DNA of 64,000 nt from Actinacidiphila rubida (GTDB taxonomy: Bacteria; Actinomycetota; Actinomycetes; Streptomycetales; Streptomycetaceae). The stretch's first letter is position 1, and every line of letters begins with the position of its first letter. Under the pieces are notes generated by a model. The model did not search any database. It was not told where the DNA came from and saw nothing but the letters and a program-made list of their open reading frames with translations. The position numbers and the translations under genes are program-made. Location of the stretch: assembly GCF_900110255.1 (NCBI RefSeq), contig NZ_FODD01000042.1, positions 1 through 64,000 of the forward strand, read 5' to 3'. Shown here in pieces: positions 24,817-35,836 of the stretch.

Positions 24817-26061
24817 ATGCGCACGTTCTTCCGTGGCGGACTCCAGTGGAAACTCAGCGCGGCCATCGCGGTGGTCTCCGCGCTGGTGGCCGTCGCGCTG
24901 AGCCTGGTCGTGCACAACGCCGCCCGGGTCAGCATGATCAACAGCACCCGGGACGTGCAGGACGAGAAGGTCCAGTCGGCGCTGCGCATCTACGAGCTCA
25001 CCGGCCGCCCCGCCTTCTTCGCCAAGGTCGACGACCCGGCGCTGCCCGATCCGCTGCGGGACTACGCGGCCAAGGGCCAGCGCGCCACGTTCGTGCAGGA
25101 GAACAGGCACGGCGCCCCGACGGTGTGGGCCGAGACGCCCCTGAGCGACGGCCGGGTGCTGTCGCTGAAGGGCGCGTTCACCGACCGCTACTCCGTGCTG
25201 GTCGACCTGGACCAGGCGCTGGTGGTGGGCTCGATCGCGGTGGTCGGCGTCGGCACGGCGGTCGGCGTGCTGATCGGCGGCCGGATGTCACGCCGGCTGC
25301 ACAAGGCGGCGACCGCCGCCCGCAGGGTCGCCGACGGCGACACCCAGGTGCGGGTGCGCGAGGCCATCGGCGGCCGCCGGGTGCGGGACGAGACGGACGA
25401 GCTGGCCCGGGCCGTGGACGCCATGGCCGACGCCCTGCAGCTGCGGCTGGAGGCCGAGCGGCGGGTGACCGCGGACATCGCGCACGAGCTGCGCACCCCG
25501 GTCACCGGCCTGGTCACCGCGGCCGAGCTGCTGCCGCCGGGCCGCCCGTCGGAGCTGGTCAGGGACCGGGTGCACGCGCTGCGCACGCTCGTCGAGGACG
25601 TCCTGGAGGTGGCCCGGCTGGACGGCGCCGCCGAGCAGGCGGACCTGGCGGAGGTGGCGCTCGGCGAGTTCGTGCGGCGCCGGGTGCCGGCGCTGGCGCC
25701 GGACGCGAAGGTGACGGTCGAGGAGGAGGCGGTCGTGCAGACGGATCCGCGCCGCCTGGAGCGGATCCTCGGCAACCTGCTGGCGAACGCGGCCCGGCAC
25801 GGCCGCCCGCTCATCGAGGTGGTGGTCGACGGCCCGTTCCTGCGGGTGCGCGACCACGGCCCCGGCTTCCCCGCCGATCTGCTGCGCGAAGGCCCGAGCC
25901 GGTTCCGCACCGGCAGCAGCGACCGGGCCGGCAGCGGGCACGGCCTGGGCCTGACCATCGCGACCGGCCAGGCCCGCGTCCTCGGCGCCCGCCTGACCTT
26001 CCGCAACGCCCCCGCGGAGGACGGCGGCGGGGCCGTCGCCCAGCTGCTGCTGCCGCGCTGA
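24817..26061 (+). CDS. cseC: sensor histidine kinase CseC
   Basis: The 414-residue membrane kinase senses envelope damage and phosphorylates CseB. It has an N-terminal membrane helix (LSAAIAVVSALVAVALSLVV), an extracellular domain of about 100 residues, and a second helix (ALVVGSIAVVGVGTAVGVLIG). A HAMP region follows, then the H-box ADIAHELRTPVTG with H223, and an ATPase domain (NLLANAARHG, DHGPGFP, GHGLGLTIA). ATG 24817 begins 2 nt after the cseB stop. It closes the sigE operon; no strong terminator follows. Confidence 0.95.
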   Translation: MRTFFRGGLQWKLSAAIAVVSALVAVALSLVVHNAARVSMINSTRDVQDEKVQSALRIYELTGRPAFFAKVDDPALPDPLRDYAAKGQRATFVQENRHGAPTVWAETPLSDGRVLSLKGAFTDRYSVLVDLDQALVVGSIAVVGVGTAVGVLIGGRMSRRLHKAATAARRVADGDTQVRVREAIGGRRVRDETDELARAVDAMADALQLRLEAERRVTADIAHELRTPVTGLVTAAELLPPGRPSELVRDRVHALRTLVEDVLEVARLDGAAEQADLAEVALGEFVRRRVPALAPDAKVTVEEEAVVQTDPRRLERILGNLLANAARHGRPLIEVVVDGPFLRVRDHGPGFPADLLREGPSRFRTGSSDRAGSGHGLGLTIATGQARVLGARLTFRNAPAEDGGGAVAQLLLPR

Positions 26062-26474
26062 GCGCGGCAGCTTCCCTTCCGGGTCTCTCCCGGGTCTCTT
26101 CCCGGCCGTTCCGCGATACCGGAGTTCCTGAGCTCCGGAGGGCCGGAATTCCGCGCCGCCGGAGTGCCGCGACGCCGACGCCCTGTGACATCGCGTCGCC
26201 GCGCACCCCGCGGTCCCGGCCCGGCCCCCGGCACACCTTCCGCCCCGGCCCCCGCTCTCCCCCCGTGGCCACACCGGCCCCCCGCCGGCTGGGCTCCCCC
26301 GCCGGTGGCCGGGACGACTGTGCGGTCGGGCCGGGCCCGACGCGGCCAAGCTTGCCAACGGCGCCCGCACCGGGACCATGGGGAGAACTGCGTAGCCGGG
26401 CGGCCGCCGGGCACGCGACAAACAGTGGGAAAGGCCCTGCCGGGGCCGGGACCACCAGGACGCGAGGGAGCTCC
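26062..26474. other. intergenic, cseC to LuxR-type gene
   Basis: This 413-nt gap has very GC-rich, low-complexity sequence with short inverted runs around 26110-26160 (gagctccggagggccgg). I see no RNA gene, clear promoter or credible small coding region beyond the ribosome site of the next gene. Confidence 0.4.
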
Positions 26475-27386
26475 GTGACGCACGCGGGCCACGACCGGAT
26501 CGCCGACCTGGCGATCGCGGCCCTGCACGAGCCGGACCCCGACGCGTTGTGGCGGTCGATCGCCGAGGAGGTCCTCGGCACGCTCGGCGCCGACCTGCTG
26601 GTCCACAAGGAGGACGACTGGACCCCGGAGCGGGGCGCGGTCCGCCTGTGGGAGCCGACGGAGAGCCTCGGGGCCGACGCGGTCAGCGGGCCGCTGCGTG
26701 CCGCGATACGCCGCTGCTACCCGGTCGTCGACCACTACCTGGTGTCGGGCGACCCCGCACCGGTGAGCGCGGGCGGGATCATCGGCGACGCCCGCTGGCG
26801 CGGCACGGCCTTCGCCACGATCGCCCGCGAGGAACTGGGCGCCCGGGACGTCCTGACGATCCCGTTCCCCGACACGGAGGAGCCGCTGCGCGGCTGGCTG
26901 CTGCTGCGCACGGGGTCGCCGTTCACCCCGGCCGAGGTGGACGGCGCGCACCGCCTCCAGCCGCTGCTGTGCGGGGTGGAGCGGCAGTGCCGCACGCTGC
27001 GCCGTCTGCGCACGCCCCCGCCGCAGGCCGTGCCGCCCGCGCCGGGTCCGGCCGCGGGCCAGGCCGCGGGTCCGATCGCGGATCCGGCCGCGGCTCGCGC
27101 TGTGGGTCCGGCCGTGGGTCCGGCCGTGGCAGCCGCCGACCCGGTCCGCCTCGCCGCCGAGCACGGCCTGACCCCGCGGGAGACGGCCGTCCTCACCCTC
27201 CTCGCGGGGTCCCTCACCGCCGAGGCCATCGGGCGCCGCCTCGGCATATCCGTGCGCACCGCGCACAAGCACATCCAGCACACCTACCGGAAGCTCGGCA
27301 CCGCCGACCGGCTGTCCACCGTCCTGCGCGCCCAGTCCCTCGGCCTCCTCCCCCTCCCGCGTCCCGGCCACCGCGACGGGCGCTGA
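26475..27386 (+). CDS. LuxR-family regulator with GAF-like N-terminal domain
   Basis: The 303-residue protein has an N-terminal domain (residues 1-180) reminiscent of GAF/GAF-like modules. It is followed by a Gly/Ala/Pro linker with repeated GPA/AVG units, and a C-terminal LuxR helix-turn-helix at about 225-290 (LTPRETAVLTLLAGSLTAEAIGRRLGISVRTAHKHIQHTYRKL). It is a DNA-binding regulator of unknown signal and target. GTG 26475 is preceded by GAGGGAG 4 nt away. It follows the cse operon at 413 nt and converges with the DHA2 exporter. Confidence 0.87.
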   Translation: MTHAGHDRIADLAIAALHEPDPDALWRSIAEEVLGTLGADLLVHKEDDWTPERGAVRLWEPTESLGADAVSGPLRAAIRRCYPVVDHYLVSGDPAPVSAGGIIGDARWRGTAFATIAREELGARDVLTIPFPDTEEPLRGWLLLRTGSPFTPAEVDGAHRLQPLLCGVERQCRTLRRLRTPPPQAVPPAPGPAAGQAAGPIADPAAARAVGPAVGPAVAAADPVRLAAEHGLTPRETAVLTLLAGSLTAEAIGRRLGISVRTAHKHIQHTYRKLGTADRLSTVLRAQSLGLLPLPRPGHRDGR

Positions 27387-27487
27387 ACGCCGACGGGAAG
27401 GGCGGGACCCGGCAGGACGGGCCGGGGACGCGGCGCGCCGGAACGGCCCGGCGCGTCGGGCAGGGGCGGGCGAGTCGCCGGGAACGG

Positions 27488-27524
27488 CGACGGCCGGGCC
27501 CCCGGGGGAAGGGCCCGGCCGTCG
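27488..27524. terminator. bidirectional terminator between the LuxR gene and MFS exporter
   Basis: CGACGGCCGGGCCC (27488-27501) and GGGCCCGGCCGTCG (27511-27524) form a perfect 14-bp stem with a 9-nt loop between convergent genes. Confidence 0.85.
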
Positions 27525-27568
27525 ATGCGGTCGGAGGACGCGGCGCCGTGCGCGTCAGCGGTCGCCGG

Positions 27569-29137
27569 TCAGTGCGCGTCGGCCAGGACCGGCGTGTCCT
27601 CGGCCGCCGGGGCGGCCTTGGCGGCGTGGCCGCGCAGCGGGGTCTCGACCAGGAACCAGGCGGCGATGAAGCCGACGATGCTGATGACCGCGCCCCACAG
27701 GAAGACCACGTGGGTGCCGGACGCCACCGCGTGGAAGTAGGCGTCCTTCATCGCGGGCGGGAACTTGGCGACCGTCGCCGGGTCGAGCTGCGCACCGCCC
27801 TTGGTGGCCTCGGAACCCTGGCCGCCCGCGACGCTCGACATGCCGTGCTGCACCTTGTGGGTGAACAGCGCGCCGAACAGGGAGACGCCGAAGGAGCCGC
27901 CGATCGTCCGGAACAGGGTCGCCGACGACGAGCCGACGCCGATGTCCTTCATCTCCACGCTGTTCTGCGCGATCAGCATGGTGATCTGCATGATGCAGCC
28001 CATGCCGAGGCCGAGCACCGCCATGAACACGCCGGACATCAGCCGGGTCGTGTGCACGTCCATGGTGGACAGCAGGAAGAGGCCGGCGATGATCAGCGCG
28101 CCGCCGACGATCGGGAAGATCTTGTACTTGCCGGTGGAGGTGGTGACCCGGCCGGCGACCATCGACACCGCCATCATCGACAGCAGCATCGGCAGCAGCA
28201 GGAGGCCGGAGTTCGTCGCCGAGGCGCCCTGCACGGTCTGCTGGAACAGCGGCAGGAACGTCATCGAGCCGAACATGGTGAAGCCGACCAGGAAGCCGAT
28301 CAGGGAGATCAGCGTGAAGTTCCCGCTGCGGAAGATGCGCAGCGGCAGGATCGGCTCGGCGGCACGGGTCTCGGCGAACACGAAGCCGGCCAGGGCGGCG
28401 AGGCCCAGCACCAGCAGGCCGATGATCTGGCCGGAGCCCCACGCGTACTGCGTGCCGCCCCAGGTGGTGAGCAGCACCAGCGAGGTGATGGCCACGGTCA
28501 GCAGGGCGGCGCCGAAGTAGTCGATGCGGGCCTTGGTCCGCTTCTTGGGCAGGTGCAGCACGATGGTGATCATCGCGAGCGCGACGACGCCGATCGGCAG
28601 GTTGATGTAGAAGCTCCAGCGCCATCCCCAGTTGTCGGTGATGGAGCCGCCGACCAGCGGGCCGCCGATCATGGCGATGGCCATGACGCCGGCGGTGAGG
28701 CCCTGGTACTTGCCGCGCTCGCGCGGCGGGATCAGCTCGCCGATGATCGCCATCACGCCGACGATCAGACCGCCGGCGCCCAGGCCCTGCACGGCGCGGA
28801 AGGTGATCAGCTGGTCCATCGTCTGCGCCATGCCGGACAGCGCGGAACCCGCCAGGAACAGCACGATCGACATCAGGAAGATGTTCTTGCGGCCGAACAT
28901 GTCGCCGAGCTTGCCCCAGATGGGGGTCGACGTGGCGGTGGCCAGTGTGTAGGCGGTGACCACCCATGACAGGTGGTTGAGGCCGCCGAGCTCGCCGACG
29001 ATCGTCGGCATCGCGGTGCCGATGATCATGTTGTCGAGCATCGCGAGCAGCATCGCGACCATGAGGCCGACCATCACGACGCGCACGCTGCGCTGGCGCG
29101 GCTCGTTGGCGGCGGCGGGCGTTGCGGTCTGGGACAT
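27569..29137 (-). CDS. DHA2 family (EmrB/QacA-type) MFS exporter
   Basis: The 522-residue protein has about 14 membrane segments. It carries the DHA2 motifs: LDNMIIGTAMPTIVGELGG after helix 1, WVVTAYTLATATSTPIWGKLGDMFGRKN (motif A), and GLGAGGLIVGVMAIIGELIPPRERGKYQG (motif C region). It probably exports drugs or toxic metabolites by proton exchange. Start ATG 29135-29137 has GGGGGAG upstream. It is divergent from a TetR gene, and a long inverted repeat lies between them, so it is almost certainly under that repressor. Confidence 0.95.
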   Translation of the reverse strand: MSQTATPAAANEPRQRSVRVVMVGLMVAMLLAMLDNMIIGTAMPTIVGELGGLNHLSWVVTAYTLATATSTPIWGKLGDMFGRKNIFLMSIVLFLAGSALSGMAQTMDQLITFRAVQGLGAGGLIVGVMAIIGELIPPRERGKYQGLTAGVMAIAMIGGPLVGGSITDNWGWRWSFYINLPIGVVALAMITIVLHLPKKRTKARIDYFGAALLTVAITSLVLLTTWGGTQYAWGSGQIIGLLVLGLAALAGFVFAETRAAEPILPLRIFRSGNFTLISLIGFLVGFTMFGSMTFLPLFQQTVQGASATNSGLLLLPMLLSMMAVSMVAGRVTTSTGKYKIFPIVGGALIIAGLFLLSTMDVHTTRLMSGVFMAVLGLGMGCIMQITMLIAQNSVEMKDIGVGSSSATLFRTIGGSFGVSLFGALFTHKVQHGMSSVAGGQGSEATKGGAQLDPATVAKFPPAMKDAYFHAVASGTHVVFLWGAVISIVGFIAAWFLVETPLRGHAAKAAPAAEDTPVLADAH

Positions 29138-29179
29138 GACCGTTGCTTCTCCCCCGTGCGAGGGCGGTGGTTCAGGGTG

Positions 29180-29250
29180 CTTACTTGCCGCCCGGCTAGT
29201 TCTGTAGACAGCAGCAAGGTACGGTGCGTACTAGCCGGGCGTCAAGTAAG
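29180..29250. promoter_or_regulatory. long inverted-repeat operator between exporter and TetR gene
   Basis: A 21-nt arm (29180-29200, CTTACTTGCCGCCCGGCTAG...) and its inverted copy at 29230-29250 match at 20 of 21 positions, with 29 nt between. Each half ends in ACTTG/CAAGT and contains GCCCGGC. This is a typical divergent operator for a TetR repressor that controls itself and an exporter. Confidence 0.85.
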
Positions 29251-29353
29251 TGCGTAGCCTCACCCTAAGGCCCTACCGTTGGGGGGCAACCGGGCCCGTC
29301 ACGCACACCCCAGCCCCGCGTGACGCGTAGTGCAGCAGGAGAGCGACGAACCG

Positions 29354-29938
29354 ATGGCCACACCGCACCATCCGCGCCGGGGCGACACGCGCCGCCGGAT
29401 CCAGGAAGTCGCTCTGGCACTGTTCGCCGAGCAGGGGTACGAGAAGACGTCGCTCCGCGAGATCGCCGAGCGGCTCGACGTCACCAAGGCCGCGCTGTAC
29501 TACCACTTCAAGACCAAGGAAGACATCCTCAGCAGTATCGCCGAGGACCTCGCCCAGCCGATCAGGGACCTGCTCGCCTGGGCCGAGGGGCAGCCGCGGA
29601 CGCTGGCCACCAAGCAGGAGGTCCTGCGCCGCTACAGCGACATCCTGTGGCACTCCGCGGACCTGTTCCGCTTCATCCAGGAGAACCAGGCGTCGGTCCG
29701 CGAGCTGACCATCGGCGAGACCTTCAAGACCTCCACGGCCGCCCTCGGCGACCTGATGAAGGACCCCGGGGCGCCGCTGGCCGCGCAGGTGCGCAGCGTC
29801 ACCGCGCTGTTCTCGATGCACGCCGGGATGTTCGTGATGCGCAACGTCGAGGGCGACCCCGAGGAGAAGCGCGCGGCCATCCTCGAGGTCGCCCTCGATC
29901 TGGTCGCCCAGGCGGAGACGAACCTCTCGGTGAACTGA
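29354..29938 (+). CDS. TetR family repressor of the divergent exporter
   Basis: The 194-residue protein has a TetR DNA-binding domain (residues 10-55: TRRRIQEVALALFAEQGYEKTSLREIAERLDVTKAALYYHFKTKEDIL) and a helical ligand domain. It should repress the DHA2 exporter and itself through the inverted repeat at 29180-29250, and release in the presence of an exporter substrate. ATG 29354 has AGGAGAG about 10 nt upstream; GTG 29330 is an in-frame alternative. A strong bidirectional terminator follows. Confidence 0.93.
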   Translation: MATPHHPRRGDTRRRIQEVALALFAEQGYEKTSLREIAERLDVTKAALYYHFKTKEDILSSIAEDLAQPIRDLLAWAEGQPRTLATKQEVLRRYSDILWHSADLFRFIQENQASVRELTIGETFKTSTAALGDLMKDPGAPLAAQVRSVTALFSMHAGMFVMRNVEGDPEEKRAAILEVALDLVAQAETNLSVN

Positions 29939-29968
29939 TCGCCCCCGGCCGCTGGGCCGACACGGCGA

Positions 29969-30007
29969 GGCGGCCGGCTCCGAGCGTTCTGCTCGGAGCC
30001 GGCCGCC
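29969..30007. terminator. bidirectional terminator between TetR and M23 genes
   Basis: GGCGGCCGGCTCCGAGC (29969-29985) and GCTCGGAGCCGGCCGCC (29991-30007) form a perfect 17-bp stem with a 5-nt loop. Confidence 0.9.
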
Positions 30008-30060
30008 GGGTTCTGTCGGGTCACCGTGACCCGGTCACTCCTGCGAGTCGATCAGTCCGC

Positions 30061-30762
30061 TCACGGGTTGACGCCGTGGGCGCGCAGGAAGTGCAGCGGC
30101 TCGACGGAGGAGCCGTAGTACGGCGTGGTCCGGACCTCGAAGTGCAGGTGCGGGCCGGTCGAGTTGCCGGTGGAGCCGGACTTGCCGATCTCCTCACCGG
30201 TGGTGACCGGCTCGCCCACGTGGACCTCGATCTTGGACAGGTGGCCGTACTGGGTGTACAGCTGCGAGCCGTGCTTGATCACGATGTTGTTGCCGTAGGC
30301 GCCGCCCCAGCCGGCGGTGACGACGGTACCGGTGTGCGCGGCGCGCACGGTGGTGCCGGACGGCACGACGAAGTCCTGGCCGGAGTGCTTGTGTATCCAG
30401 TGCGGGCCGGCCTGGGCGTAGCCCGCGCCGAGGACGTAGTGCTCGGCCGGGGTGACCCAGCCGTTGACCCGGGCCTTGGCGTCGGCGGCCTTCTTCGCCT
30501 CGTTGGCCTTCTTCGCCTCGGCGGCGGCCTTGGCGTCCGCGGCCTTCTTCACGGCTGCGGCCTTCTGGTCCGCGGCCTGCTTCTGCACGGCCTGGGTCAC
30601 GCTGCTCGCCGACGCGGTGGCGTCGTGCTGCGCGGGGGCAGCAGCCATTGCTGCGGTCGAACCCAGCGCGATCGCCGCGACCAGTCCTCCGGTCACCACG
30701 GCGACCCGGCCGCGGGTAACGGACTTCGGGGTGCGGTTCTTCATCGTCGAGATCTTGCGCAT
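30061..30762 (-). CDS. M23 family metallopeptidase (LytM-like), secreted
   Basis: The 233-residue protein has a signal peptide (VAVVTGGLVAAIALGSTAAMAAAPA, cleaved near residue 40), an Ala/Lys-rich helical stretch (QKAAAVKKAADAKAAAEAKKA), and a C-terminal M23 domain. Zn ligands are in HKHSGQDF and GPHLHFEV, and the conserved GWGGAYGNNIVIKHG and YGHLSKI segments are present. It probably cuts peptidoglycan cross-bridges outside the cell. ATG 30762 has GAGG about 11 nt upstream; ATG 30744 is an alternative. Confidence 0.93.
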   Translation of the reverse strand: MRKISTMKNRTPKSVTRGRVAVVTGGLVAAIALGSTAAMAAAPAQHDATASASSVTQAVQKQAADQKAAAVKKAADAKAAAEAKKANEAKKAADAKARVNGWVTPAEHYVLGAGYAQAGPHWIHKHSGQDFVVPSGTTVRAAHTGTVVTAGWGGAYGNNIVIKHGSQLYTQYGHLSKIEVHVGEPVTTGEEIGKSGSTGNSTGPHLHFEVRTTPYYGSSVEPLHFLRAHGVNP

Positions 30763-31210
30763 GGAGAAATAACCTCACTGAATCGGGAGAGCAGCAGATT
30801 CCGTCTGCGGCCCGCTGCCAATCCTTGGTAACCCGGCATTCAGTGCGGTGGCAAGGAGCCCTCTTACTACCCCGGCTCGTAGCGGCCTCCCCCTCCGAAC
30901 CCCCTCCACACGGGGTTGATACCTCCCGTTACGCCCGTTTTGCCCGCCGCCCCACGGGCTGGCCCTTGGTTTCCCCCGTCCCCACCCTGTGGACGGACCA
31001 CCGTCCACCGGCTCTCCACTATTTCCCTTAGTAAGTGGCGTGGCTCACGTGCGGCACGTCACCCGCGCGCCCCTTTTCCGATCCATTCACGCACCATCCG
31101 GATGTGGCCCGGGCCACATCCGAATCCCCGAATTCCCCCGCATTCGTGCCCGCGGCCACCCCCCGCACGACCTCCCCGCACCCACCCCGAGCCGCCGCAC
31201 GCACACAAAG
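30763..31210. other. intergenic upstream of the M23 gene
   Basis: This 448-nt region lies between the Uma2 terminator and the M23 gene. On the minus strand it includes possible promoter elements (TAGTAA near 30869, an AT-rich CTTACTAAGGGAAATAGT near 31020-31037). A long G-rich leader would follow. I looked for a c-di-AMP riboswitch and did not find its conserved blocks. No coding region is credible. Confidence 0.4.
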
Positions 31211-31251
31211 GGGCCCGCCCCGGACCAGCGGTGCTGGTCCGGGGCGGGCCC
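31211..31251. terminator. 19-bp hairpin terminator after the second Uma2 gene
   Basis: GGGCCCGCCCCGGACCAGC (31211-31229) and GCTGGTCCGGGGCGGGCCC (31233-31251) pair perfectly with a 3-nt loop. It is part of an 81-bp direct repeat with the clpC terminator. Confidence 0.9.
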
Positions 31252-31292
31252 TGGGGTGGCGCTGGGACGCGCCGGAGGCGTCAGGCCTCCTT
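31212..31292. repeat. 81-bp direct repeat, distal copy
   Basis: Identical over 81 bp to 31891-31971 (offset 679). It includes the last three sense codons and stop of the Uma2-like gene and its terminator hairpin. Confidence 0.95.
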
Positions 31293-31829
31293 CACGGGGA
31301 AGGTGCCGGTGTCCACGGTGAACGACTCCCCCGTAGCCAGCCGCACCATGAAGGACTCGCCGTACGGCAGCTCGGTCCGCTCGCCGTAGCCCGAACCGTT
31401 CGGCTTCTCGAAGAGCGTGCACACGCGGGTGAACGGGTCGGCGATGACGTAGACACCGACGCCGTACCGCCCGTACTTCTCCACCTTGATGACGTAGTCG
31501 TTCCGGTCGCCGGGCCTGGACACGACCTCGAAGGCGGCGAGCAGGTCGATGCAGGTGAAGCGGTTCTGGTTGCGGTGCGCATCCTTGTCGAGGACGGAGA
31601 CGTCCGGGGCCGAGGAGGTCTCGTCGGGGAAGTCGATGGCCACCTTGCTGACGAGGCGGTTGAAGGCGATGCCGGCCTTGCGGACTGCGGACTTGATCTC
31701 ATCGATCGTCCAGTCCTGCTCGGGGCTCTGTGGCGTCATCACGACCTTCCCGTCGAGAATCTCGATCTTGAAACCCTCGGTCTTCACGGTGGCGTCGATC
31801 TCGCGCCACAGTTCGTCGAGAACGGTCAT
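31281..31829 (-). CDS. Uma2 family (DUF820-like) protein, inserted cassette
   Basis: The 182-residue protein is a second Uma2-like member, distant from the one at 7180-7791. Recognisable core pieces are KIEILDGKVVMTPQSPEQDW, APDVSVLD, AAFEVVSRPGDRNDYVIKVEKYGRYGVGVYVIAD. ATG 31829 has GAGGGGG upstream and AT-rich AATATATT about 55 nt before it. GC is visibly lower than in its neighbours. Its last residues KEA and stop, plus the terminator, are identical to the end of clpC because both lie in the 81-bp repeat. This points to recent insertion of a 679-bp segment. Function unknown. Confidence 0.85.
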   Translation of the reverse strand: MTVLDELWREIDATVKTEGFKIEILDGKVVMTPQSPEQDWTIDEIKSAVRKAGIAFNRLVSKVAIDFPDETSSAPDVSVLDKDAHRNQNRFTCIDLLAAFEVVSRPGDRNDYVIKVEKYGRYGVGVYVIADPFTRVCTLFEKPNGSGYGERTELPYGESFMVRLATGESFTVDTGTFPVKEA

Positions 31830-31890
31830 CGGCCGACCCCCTCACAGACTGTGCACAGGCGCTTCCTGTGGTCTCGATCAGCAATATATT

Positions 31891-31959
31891 GGCCCGCCCC
31901 GGACCAGCGGTGCTGGTCCGGGGCGGGCCCTGGGGTGGCGCTGGGACGCGCCGGAGGCG

Positions 31960-31971
<12 letters not shown>
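31891..31971. repeat. 81-bp direct repeat, clpC-proximal copy
   Basis: Identical over 81 bp to 31212-31292. It starts at the Lys codon three codons from the clpC stop and runs through the clpC terminator hairpin (stem 31891-31908 with 31912-31929). Confidence 0.95.
31912..31929 (-). terminator. clpC terminator hairpin (one arm)
   Basis: This arm pairs with 31891-31908 in an 18-bp stem with a 3-nt loop, 30 nt after the clpC stop on the minus strand. It is the clpC-side copy of the duplicated terminator. Confidence 0.85.
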
Positions 31972-34482
<2,511 letters not shown>

Positions 34483-34911
34483 CGTTAATCGCTCCTCAGA
34501 GCGGTCGGGCAGTGAGGGGTCGGTCCCCTCCCTGTCCTACCGCATGCTAGTCGCGCACAGCGGCGCCGCTCACGTATCGCCCCCGCATCCCGAAGGGAAA
34601 CAGGTGCGAGCCGCGCTACCGGCTGACGTCACTCCCACAACCTCGATGGTGCGAGACGATGTTCCCGCAGGCCAGGCGAATACCCCGTTCTCGAGTACGC
34701 CCGTGGCGAACGCCCGTCCCTCCTGCTCGAACACCAGCCCTTCTCACTAGGTACTTCTTACCCTCAGCCGCCGGTAATCCACACGGCGCCAGCGTTTCGA
34801 GTGCGCTACGGGCGAACACGATCCGACACCATGCGAGACGGCACCTCTCACCGGCCGCGAGCACGCGAAGGCGGTGCGTAACCAAGGGCCCGGCGGACAG
34901 TTGCTCACGGT
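34483..34911. other. intergenic between clpC and the next gene
   Basis: This 429-nt divergent region would hold a long clpC leader. Apart from the ClgR-like site at 34804-34817 and a possible -10 near it, I see no RNA gene or coding region. Confidence 0.4.
34804..34817 (-). promoter_or_regulatory. candidate ClgR operator upstream of clpC
   Basis: On the minus strand the sequence reads GTTCGC-CCGTA-GCG, matching the GTTCGC-N5-GCG motif reported for ClgR, the activator of clp and lon genes in Streptomyces. It lies about 320 nt before the clpC start. Confidence 0.65.
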
Positions 34912-35493
34912 ATGGGCTGGTACGAGCACGAGCTGGGGTGGCCGGTCGCCGGGTCGCCCCCCGGTCTGGTCACGGGGGCGCGGTTCGACGCGCTGGACGT
35001 ACCGGCGGAGGCCGGCTTCGCGATGCTCAGCCGCTTCTCACGGCCGGAGCAGCTGGGGCCCGTCGCGCTGGACGGACACCGGATCCGGCTGCTGGTCGCC
35101 GCGGGCAGCGCCGAGGAGCTGCCGGGGCTGCTGGAGTGGCTGGAGTGGGGCGGGATCGCCCTGGACCTGGCCGCGCTGGGCTCGGGCAGCCTGATGCGGG
35201 CCCCGGCGCATCCCGAATGGGTCCGCCGGGAGGCCGCGTACGACCGGTCGGCACCGGTGTGGCTGCGGCCTCCTCGGCCGGGATTCGACGTGGAATCCGC
35301 CGTACCCGCTCTGCGTGTGTCGGATCTCGCCGACGGATCGGGGGTGCCCGTCGGCCTGACGGCACTCGTCGCCGCACTGGCGACGGCGTGCCATCGGATC
35401 ACGCTGCGGACGCGCGCCCAGGATCAGCCGTGGGCCTTCTCGTACGCCTCGCGGATGGTCGCGGGCACACGGCCGCGATCGTTGACCTCGTAG
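34912..35493 (+). CDS. conserved hypothetical protein (near lsr2)
   Basis: The 193-residue protein begins MGWYEHELGWPVAG and has no membrane segments, signal peptide or motif I can name. The N-terminal half (to about residue 60) has the look of a small globular domain with a DNA-primase/bifunctional-polymerase-like HELGW start, but this is weak. The ATG has no clear ribosome site. Its last 70 nt overlap the convergent lsr2 gene. A gene in this position is remembered between clpC and lsr2 in S. coelicolor. Confidence 0.65.
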   Translation: MGWYEHELGWPVAGSPPGLVTGARFDALDVPAEAGFAMLSRFSRPEQLGPVALDGHRIRLLVAAGSAEELPGLLEWLEWGGIALDLAALGSGSLMRAPAHPEWVRREAAYDRSAPVWLRPPRPGFDVESAVPALRVSDLADGSGVPVGLTALVAALATACHRITLRTRAQDQPWAFSYASRMVAGTRPRSLTS

Positions 35494-35762
35494 CCCTTCT
35501 CCTTGGCCCACGCGCGGATCTTGGCGGTGTCGGGGCCGGAGGAGCCGCCGCTGCGGACAGCCTTCGTACGCCCACGGCCCGCCCGTCCACCGGTACGCCG
35601 GCCACGGTCCGTGTACGGGTTGAGCAGACCCCGCAACTTGTCGGCATTCTCCGTGGTGAGATCGATCTCGTACGTCACACCGTCGAGTGCGAACGTCACG
35701 GTCTCGTCCGCCTCGCCACCGTCGAGGTCGTCAACAAGAAGGACCTGAACCTTCTGTGCCAC
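35424..35762 (-). CDS. lsr2: nucleoid-associated silencer Lsr2
   Basis: The 112-residue protein bridges DNA and silences AT-rich, foreign genes. The N-terminal oligomerization part is AQKVQVLLVDDLDGGEADETVTFALDGVTYEIDL. A basic linker is followed by the C-terminal DNA-binding domain with the RGR minor-groove hook (NDRGRVPATI). GTG 35762 has AGGGAAG upstream; extending to ATG 35873 is unlikely. The upstream region is AT-rich for this genome (GTTTGCTTTTACCGTTAATC) and carries a 14-bp palindrome at 35837-35850. The 3' end overlaps the preceding gene by 70 nt. Confidence 0.95.
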   Translation of the reverse strand: MAQKVQVLLVDDLDGGEADETVTFALDGVTYEIDLTTENADKLRGLLNPYTDRGRRTGGRAGRGRTKAVRSGGSSGPDTAKIRAWAKEKGYEVNDRGRVPATIREAYEKAHG

Positions 35763-35836
35763 CGGCTTCCCTTTCATCGAAAACGGATTAACGGTAAAAG
35801 CAAACCGCCTTTCACCGGAAAACACAAACCCCTTGC

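Noticed and set aside
30763..31060. c-di-AMP (ydaO) riboswitch before the M23 peptidase gene
   Set aside because: Streptomyces wall hydrolases often have one and DisA is encoded nearby. The minus-strand leader has a GGGGGAAACCA-like stretch, but the other conserved blocks (GGGGTGAATC, CCCGAATCCG.CAGCTAACC) are absent.
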